Assembly (NCBI GenBank): GCA_947652605.1 | Contig: OX393581.1 | Coordinates: 49,251,924 to 49,315,923, forward strand | DNA: 64,000 bases | Origin: Elmis aenea | Lineage: Eukaryota; Arthropoda; Insecta; Coleoptera; Elmidae | Reading direction: 5' to 3' | Shown: piece after piece, positions 55,501 through 64,000 of the stretch | How the letters are laid out: every line of letters starts with the position of its first letter | How positions within the stretch are numbered: the first letter of the stretch is position 1 | Program-made: the position numbers and the translations under genes | The notes under the pieces: generated by a model | The model's database searches: none | What the model was told of the DNA's origin: nothing | Seen by the model: only the letters and a program-made list of their open reading frames with translations

Positions 55501-57347
55501 ATTTCGAAACAATTTTAATTATTGATTTGTATATCACAGGAACAGTTTATCCATCGCCTCTTTACATGAATACAATTGTTTTGCATATGTCTTTCAATGA
55601 GCTGGTTTTAATTTTTAATAATTTCCTAAAAATACCGTGCTTTAGTTAATACATGTGTTCCTTGAGCGACTATTTCGAAACAATTTTAATTATTGATTTG
55701 TATATCACAGAAACAGTTTATCCATCGCCACTTTACATGAATACAATTGTTTTGCATATGTCTTTTAATGAGCTGGTTTAAATTTTTAATAATTTCCTAA
55801 AAATACCGTGCTTTAGTTAATACATATGTTCCTTGAGCGACTATTTCGAAACAATTTTAATTATTGATTTGTATATCACAGAAACAGTTTATCCATCGCC
55901 TCTTTACATGAATACAATTGTTTTGCATATGTCTTTCAATGAGCTGGTTTTAATTTTTAATAATTTCCTAAAAATACCGTGCTTTAGTTAATACATATGT
56001 TCCTTGAGCGACTATTTCTAAACAATTTTAATTATTGATTTGTATATCACAGGAACAGTTTATCCATCGCCTCTTTACATGAATACAATTGTTTTGCATA
56101 TGTCTTTCAATGAGCTGGTTTTAATTTTTAATAATTTCCTAAAAATACCGTGCTTTAGTTAATACATATGTTCCTTGAGCGACTATTTCGAAACAATTTC
56201 AATTATTGATTTGTATATCACAGAAACAGTTTATCCATCGCCTCTTTACATGAATACAATTGTTTTGCATATGTCTTTCAATGAGCTGGTTTTAATTTTT
56301 AATAATTTCCTAAAAATGCCGTGCTTTAGTTAATACATGTGTTCCTTGAGCGACTATTTCGAAACAATTTTAATTATTGATTTGTATATCACAGGAACAG
56401 TTTATCCATCGCCTCTTTACATGAATACAATTGTTTTGCATATGTCTTTCAATGAGCTGGTTTTAATTTTTAATAATTTCCTAAAAATACCGTGCTTTAG
56501 TTAATACATATGTTCCTTGAGCGACTATTTCGAAACAATTTTAATTATTGATTTGTATATCACAGAAACAGTTTATCCATCGCCACTTTACATGAATACA
56601 ATTGTTTTGCATATGTCTTTTAATGAGCTGGTTTAAATTTTTAATAATTTCCTAAAAATACCGTGCTTTAGTTAATACATATGTTCCTTGAGCGACTATT
56701 TCGAAACAATTTTAATTATTGATTTGTATATCACAGAAACAGTTTATCCATCGCCTCTTTACATGAATACAATTGTTTTGCATATGTCTTTCAATGAGCT
56801 GGTTTTAATTTTTAATAATTTCCTAAAAATACCGTGCTTTAGTTAATACATATGTTCCTTGAGCGACTATTTCTAAACAATTTTAATTATTGATTTGTAT
56901 ATCACAGGAACAGTTTATCCATCGCCTCTTTACATGAATACAATTGTTTTGCATATGTCTTTCAATGAGCTGGTTTTAATTTTTAATAATTTCCTAAAAA
57001 TACCGTGCTTTAGTTAATACATATGTTCCTTGAGCGACTATTTCGAAACAATTTTAATTATTGATTTGTATATCACAGAAACAGTTTATCCATCGCCACT
57101 TTACATGAATACAATTGTTTTGCATATGTCTTTTAATGAGCTGGTTTAAATTTTTAATAATTTCCTAAAAATACCGTGCTTTAGTTAATACATATGTTCC
57201 TTGAGCGACTATTTCGAAACAATTTTAATTATTGATTTGTATATCACAGAAACAGTTTATCCATCGCCTCTTTACATGAATACAATTGTTTTGCATATGT
57301 CTTTCAATGAGCTGGTTTTAATTTTTAATAATTTCCTAAAAATACCG
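42440..57347 (+). repeat. 86-monomer macro-repeat, full-length copy aligned to S1
   Basis: Matches S1 (22259-37166) over 14,908 bp at an offset of 20,181 = 14,709 + 5,472 bp. All rare S1 markers are reproduced, including GCGTC near 46088, CCTTAAAA at 47072, TTAATAGAT at 48632, CATAAG near 51374, CATATTATG at 54555 and ATCTATC near 54694. I saw no marker private to this copy. Its first 4.1 kb are also part of U2. Identity ends at 57348, where S1 has 56C and this copy T. Confidence 0.95.
54554..54563 (+). other. 3-bp insertion in the p2-7 CATATG motif (second copy)
   Basis: GCATATTATG, the duplicate of the change at 34373-34382. The spacing is exactly 20,181 bp, as for all other markers of the macro-repeat pair. 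Confidence 0.92.
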
Positions 57348-60300
57348 TGCTTTAGTTAATACATATGTTCCTTGAGCGACTATTTCTAAACAATTTTAAT
57401 TATTGATTTGTATATCACAGGAACAGTTTATCCATCGCCTCTTTACATGAATACAATTGTTTTGCATATGTCTTTCAATGAGCTGGTTTTAATTTTTAAT
57501 AATTTCCTAAAAATACCGTGCTTTAGTTAATACATATGTTCCTTGAGCGACTATTTCTAAACAATTTTAATTATTGATTTGTATATCACAGGAACAGTTT
57601 ATCCATCGCCTCTTTACATGAATACAATTGTTTTGCATATGTCTTTCAATGAGCTGGTTTTAATTTTTAATAATTTCCTAAAAATACCGTGCTTTAGTTA
57701 ATACATATGTTCCTTGAGCGACTATTTCGAAACAATTTTAATTATTGATTTGTATATCACAGAAACAGTTTATCCATCGCCTCTTTACATGAATACAATT
57801 GTTTTGCATATGTCTTTCAATGAGCTGGTTTTAATTTTTAATAATTTCCTAAAAATACCGTGCTTTAGTTAATACATATGTTCCTTGAGCGACTATTTCT
57901 AAACAATTTTAATTATTGATTTGTATATCACAGGAACAGTTTATCCATCGCCTCTTTACATGAATACAATTGTTTTGCATATGTCTTTCAATGAGCTGGT
58001 TTTAATTTTTAATAATTTCCTAAAAATACCGTGCTTTAGTTAATACATGTGTTCCTTGAGCGACTATTTCGAAACAATTTTAATTATTGATTTGTATATC
58101 ACAGAAACAGTTTATCCATCGCCACTTTACATGAATACAATTGTTTTGCATATGTCTTTTAATGAGCTGGTTTAAATTTTTAATACTTTCCTAAAAATAC
58201 CGTGCTTTAGTTAATACATATGTTCCTTGAGCGACTATTTCGAAACAATTTTAATTATTGATTTGTATATCACAGAAACAGTTTATCCATCGCCTCTTTA
58301 CATGAATACAATTGTTTTGCATATGTCTTTCAATGAGCTGGTTTTAATTTTTAATAATTTCCTAAAAATACCGTGCTTTAGTTAATACATGTGTTCCTTG
58401 AGCGACTATTTCGAAACAATTTTAATTATTGATTTGTATATCACAGAAACAGTTTATCCATCGCCACTTTACATGAATACAATTGTTTTGCATATGTCTT
58501 TCAATGAGCTGGTTTTAATTTTTAATAATTTCCTAAAAATACCGTGCTTTAGTTAATACATGTGTTCCTTGAGCGACTATTTCGAAACAATTTTAATTAT
58601 TGATTTGTATATCACAGAAACAGTTTATCCATCGCCACTTTACATGAATACAATTGTTTTGCATATGTCTTTCAATGAGCTGGTTTTAATTTTTAATAAT
58701 TTCCTAAAAATACCGTGCTTTAGTTAATACATATGTTCCTTGAGCGACTATTTCGAAACAATTTTAATTATTGATTTGTATATCACAGAAACAGTTTATC
58801 CATCGCCTCTTTACATGAATACAATTGTTTTGCATATGTCTTTTAATGAGCTGGTTTAAATTTTTAATAATTTCCTAAAAATACCGTGCTTTAGTTAATA
58901 CATATGTTCCTTGAGCGACTATTTCGAAACAATTTTAATTATTGATTTGTATATCACAGAAACAGTTTATCCATCGCCTCTTTACATGAATACAATTGTT
59001 TTGCATATGTCTTTCAATGAGCTGGTTTTAATTTTTAATAATTTCCTAAAAATACCGCGCTTTAGTTAATACATATGTTCCTTGAGCGACTATTTCGAAA
59101 CAATTTTAATTATTGATTTGTATATCACAGAAACAGTTTATCCATCGCCACTTTACATGAATACAATTGTTTTGCATATGTCTTTTAATGAGCTGGTTTA
59201 AATTTTTAATACTTTCCTAAAAATACCGTGCTTTAGTTAATACATATGTTCCTTGAGCGACTATTTCGAAACAATTTTAATTATTGATTTGTATATCACA
59301 GAAACAGTTTATCCATCGCCACTTTACATGAATACAATTGTTTTGCATATGTCTTTTAATGAGCTGGTTTAAATTTTTAATACTTTCCTAAAAATACCGT
59401 GCTTTAGTTAATACATATGTTCCTTGAGCGACTATTTCGAAACAATTTTAATTATTGATTTGTATATCACAGAAACAGTTTATCCATCGCCTCTTTACAT
59501 GAATACAATTGTTTTGCATATGTCTTTCAATGAGCTGGTTTTAATTTTTAATAATTTCCTAAAAATACCGCGCTTTAGTTAATACATATGTTCCTTGAGC
59601 GACTATTTCGAAACAATTTTAATTATTGATTTGTATATCACAGAAACAGTTTATCCATCGCCACTTTACATGAATACAATTGTTTTGCATATGTCTTTTA
59701 ATGAGCTGGTTTAAATTTTTAATACTTTCCTTAAAATACCGTGCTTTAGTTAATACATATGTTCCTTGAGCGACTATTTCGAAACAATTTTAATTATTGA
59801 TTTGTATATCACAGAAACAGTTTATCCATCGCCTCTTTACATGAATACAATTGTTTTGCATATGTCTTTCAATGAGCTGGTTTTAATTTTTAATAATTTC
59901 CTAAAAATACCGTGCTTTAGTTAATACATATGTTCCTTGAGCGACTATTTCTAAACAATTTTAATTATTGATTTGTATATCACAGGAACAGTTTATCCAT
60001 CGCCTCTTTACATGAATACAATTGTTTTGCATATGTCTTTCAATGAGCTGGTTTTAATTTTTAATAATTTCCTAAAAATACCGTGCTTTAGTTAATACAT
60101 GTGTTCCTTGAGCGACTATTTCGAAACAATTTTAATTATTGATTTGTATATCACAGAAACAGTTTATCCATCGCCACTTTACATGAATACAATTGTTTTG
60201 CATATGTCTTTTAATGAGCTGGTTTAAATTTTTAATAATTTCCTAAAAATACCGTGCTTTAGTTAATACATATGTTCCTTGAGCGACTATTTCGAAACAA

Positions 60301-60895
60301 TTTTAATTATTGATTTGTATATCACAGAAACAGTTTATCCATCGCCTCTTTACATGAATACAATTGTTTTGCATATGTCTTTCAATGAGCTGGTTTTAAT
60401 TTTTAATAATTTCCTAAAAATACCGTGCTTTAGTTAATACATATGTTCCTTGAGCGACTATTTCGAAACAATTTTAATTATTGATTTGTATATCACAGGA
60501 ACAGTTTATCCATCGCCTCTTTACATGAATACAATTGTTTTGCATATGTCTTTCAATGAGCTGGTTTTAATTTTTAATAATTTCCTAAAAATACCGTGCT
60601 TTAGTTAATACATATGTTCCTTGAGCGACTATTTCGAAACAATTTCAATTATTGATTTGTATATCACAGAAACAGTTTATCCATCGCCTCTTTACATGAA
60701 TACAATTGTTTTGCATATGTCTTTCAATGAGCTGGTTTTAATTTTTAATAATTTCCTAAAAATGCCGTGCTTTAGTTAATACATGTGTTCCTTGAGCGAC
60801 TATTTCGAAACAATTTTAATTATTGATTTGTATATCACAGGAACAGTTTATCCATCGCCTCTTTACATGAATACAATTGTTTTGCATATGTCTTT
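56586..60895 (+). repeat. Partial third macro-repeat copy, S3
   Basis: 4,310 bp that match 23748-28057 at an offset of 32,838 bp and 43929-48238 at 12,657 bp. The second offset is 2,052 bp (12 monomers) shorter than the 14,709-bp period, so S3 joined S2 out of register with 12 monomers missing. It lacks the GCGTC mark (58741-58750 reads GAGCGAC) and the ACGTG mark (near 57103), but has the 39C X monomers and CCTTAAAA at 59729. The match ends at 60896, where p13 is T. Confidence 0.93.
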
Positions 60896-61244
60896 TAATG
60901 AGCTGGTTTAAATTTTTAATAATTTCCTAAAAATGCCGTGCTTTAGTTAATACATATGTTCCTTGAGCGACTATTTCGAAACAATTTTAATTATTGATTT
61001 GTATATCACAGAAACAGTTTATCCATCGCCTCTTTACATGAATACAATTGTTTTGCATATGTCTTTCAATGAGCTGGTTTTAATTTTTAATAATTTCCTA
61101 AAAATACCGTGCTTTAGTTAATACATATGTTCCTTGAGCGACTATTTCTAAACAATTTTAATTATTGATTTGTATATCACAGGAAAAATTTATCCATCGC
61201 TTCTTTACATAAATACAATTGTTTTGCATATGTCTTTCAATGAG
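60896..61244 (+). repeat. Junction monomers right of S3
   Basis: Two monomers link S3 to the right block. The first has 13T/27A and then 52G without 73G (near 60934), a rare combination. The second is of the Y type and leads into a 132A/134A/147T/157A monomer near 61183, a variant otherwise found only at 2016, 2187 and 61871-62690. No unique sequence lies at the junction. Confidence 0.8.
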
Positions 61245-62216
61245 CTGGTTTTAATTTTTAATAATTTCCTAAAAATGCCGTGCTTTAGTTAATACATGTG
61301 TTCCTTGAGCGACTATTTCGAAACAATTTTAATTATTGATTTATATATCACAGGAACAGTTTATCCATCGCCTCTTTACATGAATACAATTGTTTTGCAT
61401 ATGTCTTTCAATGAGCTGGTTTTAATTTTTAATAATTTCCTAAAAATACCGTGCTTTAGTTAATACATACATATGTTCCTTGAGCGACTATTTCGAAACA
61501 ATTTTAATTATTGATTTGTATTTCACAGAAACAGTTTATCCATCGCCACTTTACATGAATACAATTGTTTTGCATATGTCTTTTAATGAGCTGGTTTAAA
61601 TTTTTAATAATTTCCTAAAAATACCGTGCTTTAGTTAATACATATGTTCCTTGAGCGACTATTTCGAAACAATTTTAATTATTGATTTGTATATCACAGG
61701 AACAGTTTATCCATCGCTTTTTTACATGAATACAATTGTTTTGCATATGTCTTTTAAATGAGCTGGTTTTAATTTTTAATAATTTCCTAAAAATACCGTG
61801 CTTTAGTTAATACATATGTTCCTTGAGCGACTATTTCTAAACAATTTTAATTATTGATTTGTATATCACAGGAAAAATTTATCCATCGCTTCTTTACATA
61901 AATACAATTGTTTTGCATATGTCTTTCAATGAGCTTGTTTTAATTTTTAATAATTTCCTAAAAATACCGTGCTTTAGTTAATACATATGTTCCTTGAGCG
62001 ACTATTTCTAAACAATTTTAATTATTGATTTGTATATCACAGGAAAAATTTATCCATCGCTTCTTTACATAAATACAATTGTTTTGCATATGTCTTTCAA
62101 TGAGCTGGTTTTAATTTTTAATAATTTCCTAAAAATACCGTGCTTTAGTTAATACATATGTTCCTTGAGCGACTATTTCTAAACAATTTTAATTATTGAT
62201 TTGTATATCACAGGAA
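61245..62216 (+). repeat. Right member of the 59.85-kb distant repeat pair
   Basis: Shares with 1391-2361 the order 52G/73G, TTTATATATC near 61341, the 4-base insertion CATACATATG at 61466-61475, TATTTCACAG near 61519, then 132A/134A/147T/157A monomers at 61871 and 62042 and GAGCTTG near 61931. It differs at several sites and has an extra A at 61751-61760 (CTTTTAAATG), so it is an old or partly converted copy. Confidence 0.8.
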
Positions 62217-62690
62217 AAATTTATCCATCGCTTCTTTACATAAATACAATTGTTTTGCATATGTCTTTCAATGAGCTGGTTTTAATTTTTAATAATTTCC
62301 TAAAAATACCCTGTTTTAGTTAATACATATGTTCCTTGAGCGACTATTTCTAAACAATTTTAATTATTGATTTGTATATCACAGGAAAAATTTATCCATC
62401 GCTTCTTTACATAAATACAATTGATTTGCATATGTCTTTCAATGAGCTGGTTTTAATTTTTAATAATTTCCTAAAAATACCGTGCTTTAGTTAATACATA
62501 TGTTCCTTGAGCGACTATTTCTAAACAATTTTAATTATTGATTTGTATATCACAGGAAAAATTTATCCATCGCTTCTTTACATAAATACAATTGTTTTGC
62601 ATATGTCTTTCAATGAGCTGGTTTTAATTTTTAATAATTTCCTAAAAATACCGTGCTTTAGTTAATACATATGTTCCTTGAGCGACTATT
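61871..62690 (+). repeat. Run of five near-identical 132A/134A monomers
   Basis: GGAAAAATTT, followed by CGCTTC and ACATAAATAC, occurs at 61871, 62042, 62213, 62384 and 62555, each exactly 171 bp apart. The left part of the window has only two in tandem (2016 and 2187). Small private changes separate them: GAGCTTG in the first, CCCTGTTTT near 62309 and TTGATTTGC near 62421. This is a young local expansion by single-monomer unequal exchange (inference). Confidence 0.9.
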
Positions 62691-64000
62691 TCGAAACAAT
62701 TTTAATTATTGATTTGTATATCACAGGAACAGTTTATCCATCGCCTCTTTACATGAATACAATTGTTTTGCATATGTCTTTCAATGAGCTGGTTTTAATT
62801 TTTAATAATTTCCTAAAAATACCGTGCTTTAGTTAATACATATGTTCCTTGAGCGACTATTTCTAAACAATTTTAATTATTGATTTGTATATCACAGGAA
62901 CAGTTTATCCATCGCCTCTTTACATGAATACAATTGTTTTGCATATGTCTTTCAATGAGCTGGTTTTAATTTTTAATAATTTCCTAAAAATACCGTGCTT
63001 TAGTTACTACATATGTTCCTTGAGCGACTATTTCTAAACAATTTTAATTATTGATTTGTATATCACAGGAACAGTTTATCCATCGCCTCTTTACATGAAT
63101 ACAATTGTTTTGCATATGTCTTTCAATGAGCTGGTTTTAATTTTTAATAATTTCCTAAAAATACCGTGCTTTAGTTAATACATGTGTTCCTTGAGCGACT
63201 ATTTCTGAACAATTTTAATTATTGATTTGTATATCACAGGAACAGTTTATCCATCACCTCTTTACATGAATACAATTGTTTTGCATATGTCTTTTAAAGA
63301 GATGGTTTTAATTTTTAATAATTTCCTAAAAATACCGTGCTTTAGTTAATACATATGTTCCTTGAGCGACTATTTCGAAACAATTTCAATTATTGATTTG
63401 TATATCACAGGAACAGTTTATCCATCGCCTCTTTACATGAATACAATTGTTTTGCATATGTCTTTCAATGAGCTGATTTTAATTTTTAATAATTTCCTAA
63501 AAATACCATGCTTTAGTTAATACATATGTTCCTTGAGCGACTATTTCAAAACAATTTTAATTATTGATTTGTATATCACAGGAACAGTTTATCCATCGCT
63601 TCTTTACATGAATACAATTGTTTTGCATATGTCTTTCAATGAGCTGGTTTTAATTTTTAATAATTTCCTAAAAATACCGTGCTTTAGTTAATACATATGT
63701 TCCTTGAGCGACTATTTCGAAACAATTTTAATTATTGATTTGTATATCACAGGAACAGTTTATCCATCGCCTCTTTACATGAATACAATTGTTTTGCATA
63801 TGTCTTTCAATGAGCTGGTTTTAATTTTTAATAATTTCCTAAAAATACCGTGCTTTAGTTAATACATATGTTCCTTGAGCGACTATTTCTGAACAATTTT
63901 AATTATTGATTTGTATATCACAGGAACAGTTTATCCATCGCCTCTTTACATGAATACAATTGTTTTGCATATGTCTTTCAATGAGCTGGTTTTAATTTTT
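62691..64000 (+). repeat. Right block resembling 2.3-3.5 kb
   Basis: The monomer order after the five-copy run resumes that of the left block: 67C at 63004 (left counterpart 2636, offset 60,368 bp), 95T/96G with 145A at 63256, a variant of AAAGAGATGG near 63294, then 105C near 63387. The offset exceeds that of the preceding pair by three monomers, which is the excess of the five-copy run over the two-copy run on the left. The block continues past the window end. Confidence 0.8.
63967..64000 (+). repeat. Partial monomer at the window edge
   Basis: The first 34 bases of the 375th monomer, cut only by the end of the window. Confidence 0.97.

Larger units (their letters stand above)
1..64000 (+). 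repeat. 171-bp AT-rich satellite DNA array (whole window)
   Basis: The same 171-base unit recurs without interruption from the first base to the last, always in the same orientation. Counting from GCATATG at base 1, the last such motif begins at 63967. The distance is 374 periods plus 12 bases, and the nine indels found by eye (+3, +4, -2, -2, -2, +3, +3, +4, +1) sum to +12, so no foreign insert is hidden. Copies mostly differ by a few substitutions at a limited set of sites. The array has no left or right edge here. Long homogeneous AT-rich arrays with monomers near nucleosome length are typical of centromeric or pericentromeric heterochromatin in eukaryotes; that location is inferred. I do not recognise the family. 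The strand sign only follows the orientation in which the monomer is described. Confidence 0.99.

Noticed and set aside
1..64000. Repetitive protein gene, since 171 is divisible by 3
   Set aside because: Frames are kept from copy to copy, but the consensus has stops in all three forward frames (near p16, p27 and p65), and the indels break phase. No long open frame exists on either strand.
1..64000. CRISPR array
   Set aside because: There are no unique spacers between conserved repeats; the full 171 bp is repeated. Size and composition are those of a eukaryotic satellite.
1..64000. Primate alpha satellite
   Set aside because: Only the unit length agrees. No alpha-satellite motif or CENP-B box is seen, and the sequence is much richer in A+T with retained CpG.
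1..64000. Transposon or retroelement insertion, inverted monomer block
   Set aside because: Monomer phase is continuous after accounting for nine small indels (+12 bp in all), and every monomer reads in the same direction.
1..64000. tRNA, rRNA or telomere repeats
   Set aside because: No GC-rich structured RNA gene or short telomeric repeat is present anywhere in the array.

Overview
The whole 64 kb window is one uninterrupted head-to-tail satellite DNA array. The unit is 171 bp, about 29% GC, and every copy lies in the same orientation. Starting the monomer at GCATATG (p1 = base 1), there are 374 complete copies from 1 to 63966 and a 34-base start of the next at 63967-64000. The nine indels I found by eye sum to +12 bp, which is exactly the departure of the last monomer from perfect 171-bp phase. 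I see no gene, RNA gene, transposon, microsatellite island, telomere repeat or unique sequence. The array enters and leaves the window without a boundary.

The organism must be a eukaryote, and a centromeric, pericentromeric or heterochromatic location is the natural inference. I do not recognise the satellite family or species. It shares only its length with primate alpha satellite. CpG is not depleted (four sites in the reference monomer, about 3.5 expected from composition), which fits an invertebrate-like genome without heavy germline CpG methylation better than a vertebrate; this is inference.

The information lies in the arrangement of monomer variants. Base letters below refer to monomer positions. 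W has 105C and 129A. Z has 95T and 129G. V is the 95G/129G monomer that follows the 52G/73G pair. X has 95G, 129A and 148A and is followed by 13T/27A. Y has 95G, 129A and 148T.

Layout. 1-7260: heterogeneous monomers with a 2,050-bp block duplication. 7261-9855: W-Z-V trimers (513 bp). 9856-17026: two copies of a 22-monomer unit (3,762-bp spacing). 16605-18049: third copy of the block seen near 4.5-5.9 kb. 18050-19240: mixed monomers. 19241-22258: switch from W-Z-V to X-Y-Z trimers. 22259 to about 57.3 kb: an 86-monomer macro-repeat (14,709 bp) present twice, with a later 32-monomer (5,472 bp) tandem duplication across the junction. 56586-60895: a third, partial copy joined 12 monomers out of register. 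From about 61.2 kb the monomers resemble those at 1.4-3.5 kb again.

The window therefore records nested unequal exchange: 171 bp, 513 bp, about 3.6-3.8 kb, 14.7 kb, and possibly a level near 60 kb. No new protein-based system is present; the higher-order architecture is the notable discovery. The only open frame of note, 62 codons at 13250-13438, is a chance product of monomer variants.
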